Assembly: GCA_964019135.1 (NCBI GenBank) | Contig: OZ025256.1 | Span: forward strand, 14,515,911 to 14,579,910 | Direction of reading: 5' to 3' | Origin: Arenicola marina | Taxonomy: Eukaryota; Annelida; Polychaeta; Arenicolidae | DNA: 64,000 bases | Shown: piece by piece, positions 11,717 through 22,880 of the stretch | Layout: each line of letters opens with the position of its first letter | Position numbering within the stretch: position 1 is the stretch's first letter | Made by a program: the position numbers and the translations under genes | The notes under the pieces: generated by a model | The model's database searches: none | Seen by the model: only the letters and a program-made list of their open reading frames with translations | Told to the model about the DNA's origin: nothing

Positions 11717-12362
11717 TATACCCCTCTGTTTATAAATGTCGTCCCTTGACATTTCATATAAGTTTAAAAGAACGCAGCAAACAGTTACCTCACTATTATG
11801 TTGAGGTCATTCTTAATAACAAATCAGAATCAAGCACGCCTTACATTCACACAGACTACAATTTAAAAATATTAACCCCAACATTTTTGAGGTCATCGCG
11901 CAACACCAGTACATCATTACTACAGATCCATGATAATTAATCCCTTGTCATGGTCTACAATGATAACATTAATATAAAGTGTCGTTATCTAAACACATCA
12001 TTACGCGCTCATCACAGGGGGCTCCACATATATACATCATAGATTCCTTTATACTAATCACTCCACTCAACACTTGTACATTCAGTAGCGCTTTGGTTAC
12101 TTCACATAATTTAAACATTTTACAAAGCATTAACATTCCATCAACATCTATGAAAGTTAGATATTCGATACATATCACCGAGTCTCATCTGACGAATAAT
12201 TCTTGACAGATTAAATTAAGAATTACAATACTCATTTCACCCAAAACATATTTACAAGTTGATTTTCATGCAAGGCATTCTTTACATGCTAATTGACAAT
12301 GAACATTTCAAATTTACACAATACTTGTGAACAAATTTTAATAGTGTTACACCGCATTATAT

Positions 12363-15300
12363 TTACACATAATAAATCTGTTGATATAGTTGATAGTCAC
12401 CAAAACGCGATGGAGCTTTTCTTTCGCGGTTTGATCTACGAACATTCACATTCAACTCAGTTGGGGAGACCGTTTCTTCATTAGTTGTCTCTGAGACACG
12501 TGTGGGATCAGGGGATGAAACACTGGGCGTATGAGATGGCCATGATGCAGGTTGACTGACTGGGCGTGGTGGCGATAACTGGCGCCCGTCACAAGCTGAT
12601 TTACCTACAGTGGGTGTTGATGATGGAGATGAAGGGTGAAGAGATGATGTTGGTAACTCAGCAGAGCTAGCAATTTCAATTTCACCTGGCGCAAGATTAC
12701 GCGGTTGAAATTGGGGATGACTTATAATAGAGGGTTGAAATGGATTCCCACTACGAGCATGTCTCTCCTGTCTGGGTAATGCTGAACTGCGCGTGTCATA
12801 ACGTGGGCGTTCACTGTCTGAGTCTGATGACTCTGTCTCGCTTTCTAAGGTTACCTTCTTGCGCGGAATTGCAGTATTAGAAGATACCTTAGCCTGGGGA
12901 TCAAGCTTGGGACCACGATTGTCAATCAATGATCCCACTGGCAGTAGCATGTTTCTATGGAGGACCCGCTGTTTGCCTGAGGACTCATGTTTGACACAAA
13001 ATACAGGTATCTCTGGGTCAGGCTTCGAGTCAACAAGGTAAACCTCCCTATGCCACTTGTCCGCCAGTTTGTGCGGCCCTGTGAATGCGACTTGTCTGAT
13101 TAAGACTCTGTCGCCGACACTCAGTGTAGCACCATGGACACGTTTGTCATAGCATTGTTTTTGTCTCTCCTGACTAACTTTCGCATTGGATACAGCAACG
13201 TCATAAGCGGTTGTTAATCTTTGCTTTAGTTTCTCCACATAGTTTCCATATTCTGTTTCAACTGTTTGGGCCTTCCCCTTTACCCCCAGTACGATATCTA
13301 CAGGCAACCTCGGTTGTCTGCCGTACATTAGAAAGAAAGGTGAGAACCCAGTGGAGCTATTTTCCGTACAATTGTAAGCGTGTGTAATTGGTCCGACATG
13401 GGCTCTCCAGTTTGACTTCTGGCTGTCTGCCAAAGTTCCCAGCATGCCCAAGAGGGTTCGATTATACCTCTCGCATTGTCCGTTACCCATAGCGTGATAG
13501 GGTGTTGTATGCGACTTTTCAATGCCAGCCAATTTGCACAATTCACTTATAACTTTCGACTCAAAATTTCGACCTTGGTCGCTATGTAATCGTCTTGGAA
13601 AACCATAGTGATTGATAAAATGGTTGAATAGTACTTCAGCAGTGGTCTTTGCTGTTTGATTTCGGGTGGGTACGGCCAAAGCATATCGTGTGAAGTGGTC
13701 AGTGACGACTAGTATGTCTTTTATGCCGCCTTTGGATTCTTCGAGACTTAGGAAATCCATGCATACCAATTCCAGCGGCTGTGTGGTATTAACGGATACC
13801 AAAGGAGCGATCGGTGGAGCCCCTTTACGCCGAATGCAAGTCATGCACTTCCTGAGCCAGTCATTGGCGTCGGCGTACATTCCCGGCCAATAAAAGCGTT
13901 GTTGGAGTAGTTTATTAACTTTGTCACGGCCTAAGTGGCCAAGGTCATCATGCACTCCTCGCAGCGCCACTTCGTGAAGCGATCGAGGAATAACTAACTG
14001 GAAAATTTCATTATTTTGCAGACAGCATTTGCGGTACAAGATGCCATTTTTCATGGTGAGTTTGGTCAACTGACGTTGTAAAATCTTTTCCCGTGATGAG
14101 AGGGAACGATAGTCTTTCATTTTGTGGCCAGATTGATTTGTGATTTGCGAAATAACGTCAGCCAATAATGGGTCTGCGTTTTGTTTCGCTATCCAGTCAT
14201 TTACCGTCATCATTGTCAATGCAGTGTCAGGTATGTTTTCAAGTAAGTGTCCGTCAATCGTCAGGGATTCCACAAGAGGTACTGAAGCACTCAACTGACA
14301 TACTGCCGTTACTACATCATTGGTCAGTTCGCTCTTTGTGATACCTGGAAGGCGCGATAAAGCGTCTGCGTCCACATTCAGTTTTTCACTTCGGTATTTG
14401 ATGTCAAAGTTGAAACTTGCTAAAGCGGAGAGCCAGCGATGTCCAGTGGCGTCCAACTTAGCGGTAGTCAAGACATATGTGAGAGGATTGTTGTCTGTTA
14501 GAACCGTGAATCGACTCCCATACAAATAATCTCTAAACTTGTCTGTTACAGCCCATTTTAACGCCAAAAATTCCAGCTTATGGGCCGGATAGTTGCGTTC
14601 AGATGCAGATAATCCGCGACTGGCGTACGCAATAACTCTTGAGCCATCTCTCTGCTCTTGATACAATACTGCCCCAAGTCCTTCTCCACTAGCATCGACA
14701 TGTACCCGGAATGGCAACGTAAAATCCGCATAGCCAAGAATAGGAGCAGAAGTCATGGATTCAATCAGAGCATGAAAAGCGGACTCTTGAACTTCAGTCC
14801 AGTAAAAGCCCTGTCGTCTGCCAACTGATCTATGTGTCGATGTATGACCAGTGTCACATTTGAGTAAGTCATAGAGTGGTCGTGCAAGTTTGGCGTAGTC
14901 CTTTACGAAACGTCTGTAGCAGCCGGTAAAGCCTAAGAAACTACGAAGCTCTTTCACATTTTGGGGAGTAGGCCAGCGTCTGACGGCAGAGATTTTCTCT
15001 TCATCAGTGCTGATGCCTTCTGCTGAGATAATGTGTCCTAGGTATTTCACCTCTTTCTTAAACAGAGAGCATTTAGAGGGTTTCAGTTTCAGGCCATGTT
15101 GCCGTAGTCTCCGAAAAATGTTTTCTAGATGGATGACATGCTCTTCAAACGTATTTGAGAACACGATGATGTCGTCAAGATATAATAGGCATTGGGTTAG
15201 ATGTAAATCACCCATGCAAGCTTCCATTAATCGCTGGAATTTTGCGGGCGCGTTTACCATACCATAGGGCAACCGGTTAAATTCATAGAATCCCAGGGGG

Positions 15301-16448
15301 CCCGCTGTGAATGCAGTTTTATGTTTGTCTTTCTCGCATAGTTCCATTTGCCAGTACCCGGCTTTTAAATCTAAGGTTGAGAACCAGCGTGCTCCAGCCA
15401 GTGTTTGTACTGTTTCTTCAATACGGGGCAAAGGATGCGCATCTTTGATGGTCTTTGCATTTAGCTTTCTGTAATCTATGCAAAAGCGCAACGAGCCATC
15501 TTTCTTTCTAACCAGCACGACTGGAGAGGCATAGGGACTGGAGCTGGGTCTTATCACCCCTGAGCTCAGCATCTCTTGCACATGCTCACGAACCTCCTGT
15601 ATCATGTTAGGAGGGATAGGCCGATAACGCTCTTTGAAGGGAGTGTCATCGTTAAGATTTATAGGATATTGCATACGATCGGTATGGCCAAGCTCATTGT
15701 CGGATAGAGCAAATATATCCTGCCACTTTTCCAACATTCCCCGCACTAGTTGTGTGCCATTTTCATCGGCTTTGAGATGTTGAAGGTCAAAATGATCAAC
15801 AACAGAATTTGAGTTTACCTCCTTGATTGCATCAGTATTGTTTTGGCAAAATGCCTTTACTTGGGGAACAGTAGGCACCATAGTAACTTGCCTCAATTCG
15901 GCTACAGTTGTTTTAGCTGGGATGGTTATTACTTTGTTAGTCAAGTTATGTATTTCTACACCAACCCTGGAGGCAGATGAAGAGTGGCTGACGATAGACT
16001 GTAGGGTTGGTACAAGTGTTAGGCCGTTAGGCAGCGTGGGGTAATCACCGTCCTCGCTCACCGTCAAAATGTTGCCTACTGGACCAGCCCTAATGATACC
16101 ATGTATAAGCATTTTACTTTCACCAGGGATAATCACTTGTTTGTGACATTGTACAGTGCCCACCTTACCATCATGATCGATGGATTTTTGCCTCATCTGA
16201 CAGCTTTGTATAGCACGATGCCATTCTTGGACGTTCACTGTCACATCCCCAGTAACTTCTATGATTCGATTTATAACGTTTGTGCCAATGATAACTGGGA
16301 CAGAAGAGTTGTAGGTAGTATCAGGGACCACTAACACAGGAGTTGGGATTACCAAGGATTCACCAAACACGGTATCTGGGATCTCAACGTTTACATTGAC
16401 GACTCCGTCATATAATATGGATTGTCCACCCGCTCCCTCAATGTTCAA
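12363..16448 (-). CDS. pol: Ty3/Gypsy pol polyprotein (protease, RT, RNase H, integrase)
   Basis: The listed frame begins at its first Met inside the aspartic protease. The same frame continues upstream through the protease motif LLDTGSQ near 16520-16540, so Met is not the true start. Next come reverse transcriptase with YLDD, an RNase H region, the HHCC integrase zinc finger, an integrase core with the D-D-E residues, and a GPY/F-like stretch. The tail ends in RRSNRERKAPSRFG, common in animal Gypsy pol. gag and pol lie in different frames, a layout for which the family commonly uses programmed frameshifting. It looks whole. Confidence 0.93.
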   Translation of the reverse strand: MNIEGAGGQSILYDGVVNVNVEIPDTVFGESLVIPTPVLVVPDTTYNSSVPVIIGTNVINRIIEVTGDVTVNVQEWHRAIQSCQMRQKSIDHDGKVGTVQCHKQVIIPGESKMLIHGIIRAGPVGNILTVSEDGDYPTLPNGLTLVPTLQSIVSHSSSASRVGVEIHNLTNKVITIPAKTTVAELRQVTMVPTVPQVKAFCQNNTDAIKEVNSNSVVDHFDLQHLKADENGTQLVRGMLEKWQDIFALSDNELGHTDRMQYPINLNDDTPFKERYRPIPPNMIQEVREHVQEMLSSGVIRPSSSPYASPVVLVRKKDGSLRFCIDYRKLNAKTIKDAHPLPRIEETVQTLAGARWFSTLDLKAGYWQMELCEKDKHKTAFTAGPLGFYEFNRLPYGMVNAPAKFQRLMEACMGDLHLTQCLLYLDDIIVFSNTFEEHVIHLENIFRRLRQHGLKLKPSKCSLFKKEVKYLGHIISAEGISTDEEKISAVRRWPTPQNVKELRSFLGFTGCYRRFVKDYAKLARPLYDLLKCDTGHTSTHRSVGRRQGFYWTEVQESAFHALIESMTSAPILGYADFTLPFRVHVDASGEGLGAVLYQEQRDGSRVIAYASRGLSASERNYPAHKLEFLALKWAVTDKFRDYLYGSRFTVLTDNNPLTYVLTTAKLDATGHRWLSALASFNFDIKYRSEKLNVDADALSRLPGITKSELTNDVVTAVCQLSASVPLVESLTIDGHLLENIPDTALTMMTVNDWIAKQNADPLLADVISQITNQSGHKMKDYRSLSSREKILQRQLTKLTMKNGILYRKCCLQNNEIFQLVIPRSLHEVALRGVHDDLGHLGRDKVNKLLQQRFYWPGMYADANDWLRKCMTCIRRKGAPPIAPLVSVNTTQPLELVCMDFLSLEESKGGIKDILVVTDHFTRYALAVPTRNQTAKTTAEVLFNHFINHYGFPRRLHSDQGRNFESKVISELCKLAGIEKSHTTPYHAMGNGQCERYNRTLLGMLGTLADSQKSNWRAHVGPITHAYNCTENSSTGFSPFFLMYGRQPRLPVDIVLGVKGKAQTVETEYGNYVEKLKQRLTTAYDVAVSNAKVSQERQKQCYDKRVHGATLSVGDRVLIRQVAFTGPHKLADKWHREVYLVDSKPDPEIPVFCVKHESSGKQRVLHRNMLLPVGSLIDNRGPKLDPQAKVSSNTAIPRKKVTLESETESSDSDSERPRYDTRSSALPRQERHARSGNPFQPSIISHPQFQPRNLAPGEIEIASSAELPTSSLHPSSPSSTPTVGKSACDGRQLSPPRPVSQPASWPSHTPSVSSPDPTRVSETTNEETVSPTELNVNVRRSNRERKAPSRFGDYQLYQQIYYV

Positions 16449-16612
16449 AAACGCATCCAGTGGTAATATTTCAGTAGCCAGATTTTCTTGTACAAACCAT
16501 TTTGCAACCGTGGTTACTTGTGACCCTGTGTCAAGGAGAGCTTGGCATGAGACATTTTCAATTTGAATTTCTACTAAATTCGATTTTCCGAAGAGATCTA
16601 CTTTGGGGAGAT

Positions 16613-17884
16613 TTAATGTGGATGTGTTCCTAACGCACTCCGTGTTCTTCCCTCCGACACGGGTGTCTCTTGGTTTAAAGGAAAACCGTTAATGTGTATC
16701 TTTGCTCGACATTTTGATACATCATGTCCCCTTCTTTCGCATCTGGTGCACTTAACCACTTGTTTGTGGGGGGAACGTTTTTCGCCAGGTCCGTAGGATG
16801 CCTGTTGAGGCCCCCTTTGTTCCAAATAGCGAACCCTACTCGAAATCCCAGTGACCGAAACTTCGAGTTTAGCAACCTGATCTTTAAGTTGGGACAACTT
16901 TGTTAGTACCTCATTATTGGTGTCTATCTGCTGAGGAGCAATCATTTTGTTACGATCAGAAACTTTGCTGGAAGTGCTATATTCATGTTCGGCTGTCCTT
17001 ATGGCTTTCACCAAGTCTTCGTACGACAAGCCAGCGTCAAATTTATGCCTAGTGGCATTTTTGAGTTTTTCATTGACAAGTCCCAGCCAAAACTGGGTAC
17101 GTAGCATGCTTTTGGCAAGTGGCTCGCTAACTCCGACCTTGTCTTTTATTTGTGACAGTAATTCTTCCAGCCTACAACCCCAGATTGTTGGTGATTCGCT
17201 AGATTTTTGTTTGGCACTATAAAATTCCTGATACAATTGTTCCAGAGACAGGATGTTTCCAAAGATAACATCAAACTTTGTTAAAAGGTCAACTACAGTT
17301 ACCCGCTCACCCTGGTATCTCATGACTTGGGCAGCGGTACCTCTCAACGAGCGCCGTACGGCTTGAAGAATTGAGCCTGTTGAATAACCCTCTGTTATCA
17401 AACATCGAACTTCATATTTCCACTGTTCATATGTTAGTTCGCCTTTCCCAGCATCTCCTGAGAAATTCGGGATTTTAACAAAGTGATCATGAGGGGGGTT
17501 TACTGGATGGGTGGACTCACTGGATGAAATGTCAGGGGATTGGGATTGTGCATGGCGGGTGTCCTGCAATCTAGTTATCTGCAGCTCTTGTTCAGCTCCC
17601 GCGATTCTCAGCATAGGAGTTTGACCACATACCGAGCGGCCAGATGCTTCAGACACCGCTTTAGGTACACATTCAGCATTTTTAAATAAAATGTATGCTG
17701 TGCCTTTAAAGGCGCGAGATTCCCTATCATAAACAAGAAGTATGTCCTCTACATCACCCACATCGCCATAAGCGTTTTCAAGGTCACTTGCAGAGGTGTC
17801 AGAAGACAAACCAGAAATATAAAGTGCACGTTCGTGCGAAGTCATTTTGCCCAAAATGGCCCCGATTGGGTATCCAACTGCCAA
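16613..17884 (-). CDS. gag: Gypsy Gag with N-terminal RRM-like domain and CCHC knuckle
   Basis: 423 residues. Residues about 18-95 have the beta-alpha-beta-beta-alpha-beta order of an RRM, with RNP2-like LYISGL and RNP1-like FKGTAYILF. A capsid-like region follows (about 135-330; landmarks KIPNFSGD, SLRGTAAQVM, FDVIFGN, RLEELL) that recalls vertebrate PNMA proteins. A coiled-coil-like stretch comes next. A CX2CX4HX4C zinc knuckle (CTRCERRGHDVSKC) closes the RNA-binding part. PNMA similarity is from memory of the family, not an alignment. Confidence 0.85.
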   Translation of the reverse strand: MAVGYPIGAILGKMTSHERALYISGLSSDTSASDLENAYGDVGDVEDILLVYDRESRAFKGTAYILFKNAECVPKAVSEASGRSVCGQTPMLRIAGAEQELQITRLQDTRHAQSQSPDISSSESTHPVNPPHDHFVKIPNFSGDAGKGELTYEQWKYEVRCLITEGYSTGSILQAVRRSLRGTAAQVMRYQGERVTVVDLLTKFDVIFGNILSLEQLYQEFYSAKQKSSESPTIWGCRLEELLSQIKDKVGVSEPLAKSMLRTQFWLGLVNEKLKNATRHKFDAGLSYEDLVKAIRTAEHEYSTSSKVSDRNKMIAPQQIDTNNEVLTKLSQLKDQVAKLEVSVTGISSRVRYLEQRGPQQASYGPGEKRSPHKQVVKCTRCERRGHDVSKCRAKIHINGFPLNQETPVSEGRTRSALGTHPH

Positions 17885-19035
17885 ATATCAATATCAAATA
17901 TAGTCAGTCGGAAATGAAATACTAACTGTCCAACAATCATTAGATAAGGACAGGTCAAGCTGGTCTATATTAGGTCATAAAACTACTAAAATGACTGATC
18001 AGAAAAAGGGGTAAGCAATTGAATGAGTAAAGTTGGTGTAAAGGGTTAGACTTGTTGATCAATGGAATATGAACAAGGTGTCTGGATGGTAACTTTAAAC
18101 TAATGACAACGCTACACGAGTTTTTACACTGACACCTTAATTACCTACAAGTGCAAGTTTCATGCCTCTATATACTTTGTAATATTATTTAACACCAGAA
18201 TTTACACTCATAAAACAAATAATGTCACATTCATAGCACAGTCACTCATTTCACTTCATGTCATACCGTGAATTGCCGCCTTTCACTAAACATACGAGAA
18301 GGAACATTGGGACTCTCGTTTAATGAGATAGAAAAGTCCAATAAGTAATGTTCATTACTGATGATAACATAAAATGACCGCAATTTCAGAAAACGGTACT
18401 TGGTCACCTGGTCACCAGAAAGGACGTTCACAAATTGTCAATCAAGATAACAGGTTTAAAAAAATATGCACTCACTCATGGCGGTTAGGGATGCTTCCTA
18501 ATCAGTAGTGGATCCCGTTGTCCAGGTTCGCCGTGTTGTGAAGAGCTGAGAGCCTTTGTGATGTATCAGCTGTTGAAGAAATGCACTGAGTTTCACCCAG
18601 TGACCGCAATCGGGTCTGATCTGCGGGGGCGGTAGTTCGCTCGGTTTACTGAACACAGGTACTGCTCAGCGGGGTCCAGGGTCAGCGGTCTGCTTGTCCC
18701 GGACACGATGCACTCCGTCGTCACACGGTCGCTGCCACCACAGTGCTGCTCATCGGGCGGCCTGGTTCCTCATGACAGCTTCGGTACACGGAGTTGAGCA
18801 ATTACCTCACAAATACGAGGTCGCCGTTGATTTTGGCATGGTAAAGGGTCAACTGTGAGCTGAGACGTAGTTATGCGGAACAATTAAAGGTCTTACATTT
18901 AGGTATCCAAGGGTAAACAAAGTTATTTCAATATACTTCATAAACCCGGAACCGTATTGCCTTTGAGCTGGCCGGCACAGCTTCGCATAAACTATTATTA
19001 CCAAAAGCCAATTAAAGTCCCATCGGTGACGCCAT
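17885..19035 (-). other. Leader between 5' LTR and gag
   Basis: About 1.15 kb without a long open frame. The primer-binding-like site is at its LTR-proximal end (19018-19034). Nothing else recognised. Confidence 0.6.
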
Positions 19036-19475
19036 TGTTGTAGCGACTCGTATCATGTGGTTTGAACTGGTTTATTTCCTGTAAATACAGATGGCATTGT
19101 CAAAGTACGTTAACAATGATAGAGCAGTGGACGGTCTGTCCCTGTCGATACATACAATGCAAACTCGAATACCTAATAAGAGTTCTAAATATAAAATGAG
19201 AATGGATACTAGTAGCATAAATAAAGTACGTAGGCTTACCTGTAAATACAGATGGCATTGTCAAAGTACGTTAACAATGATAGAGCAGTGGACGGTCTGT
19301 CCCTGTCGATACATACAATGCAAACTGCCGGCGTTTCGCGCCAAAGCCTATTTATAGTAGATAGTTGTGTATTGCAACTAGCAAGAAAGAACCAATCAGT
19401 GCGATTGAATCAGGGTCAAGTCAGGTCAGGTAACTATGAATAAATAACGTTGTGCGGAAGTTATTTCCTGTTACA
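19036..19475 (-). repeat. 5' LTR of the Ty3/Gypsy element
   Basis: 440 bp, with no difference from the 3' LTR that I can see. The target duplication ATTG follows at 19476-19479. Confidence 0.93.
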
Positions 19476-20451
19476 ATTGCAACAAACGTATTGGCTTCGT
19501 TGCAATAAATGCGTTACCTTCGGTGCGACAAGTTTCCTGGGTTCTGTGTAACAAACGTCTTAGCGTCAGTGCGACACACGTCTTTTTCTTCAATGCAACA
19601 AATCAATTGTCTTCCTTGATTTTGAAATTTCTTGGCTTCCTTGCGAAAAACGTCTTTTCTTCATCGCGACAAACGTCTTTTCTTCATCGCGACAAATGTC
19701 TTTTCTTCATCGCGACAAATGTCTTTTCTTCCTTGAGACAAATGTCTTTTCTTCCTTGCGACAAATGTTTTTTCTTCATCGCGACAAACGTCTTTTCTTC
19801 ATCGCGACAAACGTCTTTTCTTCATCGCGACAAATGTCTTTTCTTCATCGCGACAAACGTCTTTTCTTCATCGCGACAAACGTCTTTTCTTCATCGCGAC
19901 AAACGTCTTTTCTTCATCGCGACAAACGTCTTTTCTTCATCGCGACAAATGTCTTTTCTTCATCGCGACAAACGTCTTTTCTTCATCGCGACAAACGTCT
20001 TTTCTTCATCGCGACAAATGTCTTTTCTTCCTTGAGACAAATGTCTTTTCTTCCTTGCGACAAATGTTTTTTCTTCATCGCGACAAACGTCTTTTCTTCA
20101 TCGCGACAAATGTATTTTCTTTATTGCGACAAACCTTCGTGTCACTGCGACACACGCCTTCGTGTCACTGCGACACACGCCTTCGTGTCACTGCGACACA
20201 CACCTTCGTGTCACTGCGACACACAGCTTCGTGTCACTGCGACACACAGCTTCGTGTCACTGCGACACACGCCTTCGTGTCACTGCGACACACGCCTTCG
20301 TGTCACTGCGACACACAGCTTCATGTCACTGCGACACACGCCTTCGTGTCACTGCGACACACGCCTTCGTGTCACTGCGACACACGCCTTCGTGTCACTG
20401 CGACACACGCCTTCGTGTCACTGCGACACACATCGCGAAGTCCTCGTGTCA
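19476..20451. repeat. 23-bp satellite, main part, two subfamilies
   Basis: Roughly 42 units of 23 bp. The left half has GACAAACGTCTTTTCTTCAT units, the right half (from about 20130) GACACACGCCTTCGTGTCAC units. The subfamilies share phase and the GACA-ACG skeleton, so the right block is a later homogenised variant. Since 23 is not a multiple of 3 all plus frames give similar open peptides. Confidence 0.95.
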
Positions 20452-21001
20452 TTGAAACATAGGCTTTCGTTTAATCGATAGATTTAGTGTTTCAAAACAT
20501 TATGCCACACCCAACAGACACAAGAAGTAACGTTCAATGTTGTTTATTAGCTGCCCTGAAATAATACCTCTGCTACTTTTAGAGAATCAGTTGGGAAAGA
20601 TATGTAACAACGTACTGTGTTATGGTCGACCTAAGTCTTATGGAAATCTGCGATCCTCAAAATCTTTAGCTTATTCCGTTCCTTCGCTCGATAACAAAGA
20701 GAATACGAAGGGAGGAGATGTCTGCACACCTTCTGTTCTGCAAGCAAACAATTCAACCAGCCCTGTCACTGCGGTAATTCATGTCACGAAGAGCGTTTTT
20801 TTAATATTTAAGAAACATGTTGCCAGCTGCATTGAAATGGTGCGTGACCGTAGACACTGAGCGTTTTAGACCATTTTTGTGCGCGAAGAGTAAAATGAGC
20901 CAGAAACCATCAGAGGCAAAGAAATTGATTGAGCTAAACATGATTCAAATGCAGAGATCAGGGCGCGAACCCACGACCTGTTGATACCAACTGCGCCAGG
21001 G
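20452..21001. other. Unique stretch, no gene recognised
   Basis: A 107-codon plus frame at 20537-20860 has no recognisable motif or flanking splice pattern. A tRNA-like fragment lies at the right end (20960-21001). Confidence 0.4.
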
Positions 21002-21285
21002 TTGGTTGGTTGGTTATTCAGGACGCTTTAACCACTTTTGGTCACATCGCGTCAATAATAGAAGGAAGGCAGAGTGGAGCCATGCCCCCGGGGTAACCCC
21101 CTACTCTTTACGAAGAAAGATATGGCATCCTCTGTATCCTGCGACCACACAGACATGGCCACAGCAGGGTCCGAACCACCGATCTACGTGCCGTTAGGCT
21201 CTCAGGAGGCCAGGGCACTCAATGCGACCCACTGAGCTATCGGAGCGGCCCCCTGCGCCAGGGAGGCTGGCGGACATGCCGAGTC
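20960..21285 (-). other. tRNA-like fragment split by a SINE
   Basis: On the minus strand CCCTGGCGCAGTTGG (A-box-like) is followed by GTGGGTTCGCGCCCTG (B-box-like). A family A SINE sits exactly between two copies of CTGCGCCAGGG within this fragment. The middle is too short for a normal cloverleaf, so I read it as an old SINE head or tRNA relic and not an active tRNA. Confidence 0.5.
21002..21252 (-). mobile_element. tRNA-derived SINE, family A
   Basis: 251 bp, minus orientation, with a tRNA-like head at the right end and a TTGGTTGG tail at the left (plus-strand view). The perfect 11-bp target duplication CTGCGCCAGGG is at 20991-21001 and 21253-21263. Confidence 0.92.
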
Positions 21286-22880
21286 ATCCCACTCTCCAGT
21301 CCGGACAGGACAGTCTCATGTAGCATTGGGGTGGGCAACTGATACATCTGGGAAACTGGGATTTGATAATGAAATACATGATTACGCCTTACGCCTTAAT
21401 ACAAGTACCCGCTCACACAAAAGTTAAATCAGAAATCATTGTTCTTCGCAAGAAATATTGAAGCAGTACAAAAATAATATCAGCATGAACAATACGGTCA
21501 GACACGCGTAGTAGTACAAACATATGTAAGTGTATTCGAAGAATCATGCTGCCTTTCTGTAATAAACTCTATGCTGTAAACACCTTGTGGTCTCTTGTAA
21601 CCGGGCTTCAGTAGCACTCATCAAGCAATCTCACTCGCCCCTTTCACTTAAAGCAATATACTTACATGCGCCATCTTAGATTTGTTGCATTTTAGAATTA
21701 AGACTAAAAGTATCTCAATATCTATGAAGCATATGTTTTATATCTCTTTGAGTCTGTAAAACAAACATTTCAACATAAAACTGCGCGGTTTATTTTGTAT
21801 CGCGCGCGGACGTGATAGCAAGCCGCGGTCGACATCACACACAAAATAGCGAACTGCGAACAGGCGCGTAGGGATATAAAGCCGGGCACCAACTTCTGCT
21901 CCGTTGACCAAAATGGTTCTCTCATGACAGCCCGCAGGCTTTCAGGAGTTATATTCAAGACAGAATGTACTTATTTGACATAGAGAAGAGGTTGGTAATA
22001 CAAAAACTTACTGAATATATTGCTTTAAGTCGCGAAACCGTTTCACACAGGATCATATTGCGCAATGCCAACTATGAAAGGCACAACAAACTAAATAACA
22101 ACTTTCTGACGCGATGCTTAAATGTACAGTTTCACAATGATGATAATATCATAAATAATGATCTCAAACATACAATCAACAGTCATGTTCCCTCACATTC
22201 TTTTGTCCTAAACAACAGATCAGAATCGACTTAGAGTTATGTTCCTGTCACGGGTGATAACGCGGAATGTCCCGGAGACCACGCACCATATTCTAGGATA
22301 TTTCACGTTTTTTGATACAATGGCTCTCAACATGGCTGATTACCAAAAAGTCTCACGTTACGACACCTTTTGTTAGTGAGCTAGATATTTGTTTGTGTAT
22401 TTTTAACTGAAAACAAGTTAGCTGCCAAAATTTTGATTCCTGAATCACGTGACCTATAATGCTATATCTTGTCCTTCTGAGGCTACGTGAAAACTATCTG
22501 GCATGAACACCAACAACTTCCACATTCAGCAGGACTTGTTCCTTGGAATGGCGGCTAACACCGTCTAACACCGTGCTTTAATGTCCTTGACTGTTATTCA
22601 AACATTTAAAACAATGCTTCCCGCTAAAGCCACAAGCTCACAAGCGCAATGTCTGTACCTGAGAACTTGGAGCAGCCCACTTTGAGCTGTGTCCCTCCCC
22701 CCCAAATACACTGCCCAGCTCCCCCCCCCCCCCCACTCCTCTTGTTGTATCTGTCACTCAAGCAAATATCTCCTCTCCACAACTGCATCAATTACCCCTT
22801 TCTTTCCGTCTCGACTTTTTCCATAATAATTGCCCAAGCTAATATTCCTCCATTCACCATACTGATGAGAACATAAATGG
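21264..22880. other. Stretch downstream of TAF5L, no gene recognised
   Basis: It lies 3' of TAF5L (minus). No AATAAA on the minus strand is close to the satellite; the nearest one I see is near 21788. A C-run sits at 22718-22734. No exon recognised. Confidence 0.4.

Larger units (their letters stand above)
11277..19475 (-). mobile_element. Ty3/Gypsy LTR retrotransposon, looks whole and very young
   Basis: An 8199-bp element read on the minus strand, in the order 5' LTR, leader of about 1.15 kb, gag, pol, about 0.65 kb of 3' non-coding DNA, 3' LTR. The two 440-bp LTRs look identical by eye, start TG and end CA, and are flanked by the 4-bp duplication ATTG. A primer-binding-like site, TGGCGTCACCGATGGGA, lies one base inside the 5' LTR and would suit a serine tRNA 3' end. 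It is inserted in a 23-bp satellite. Long gag and pol frames remain. The insertion appears recent, perhaps polymorphic in the population. Confidence 0.93.

Noticed and set aside
19523-20481. Long plus-strand frames with RDKRLFFIATNVFSS-type repeats
   Set aside because: A 23-bp satellite open in all frames; no start context, domain or splice pattern.
20537-20860. A 107-codon plus frame
   Set aside because: No recognised domain and no splice or promoter context; could be chance.
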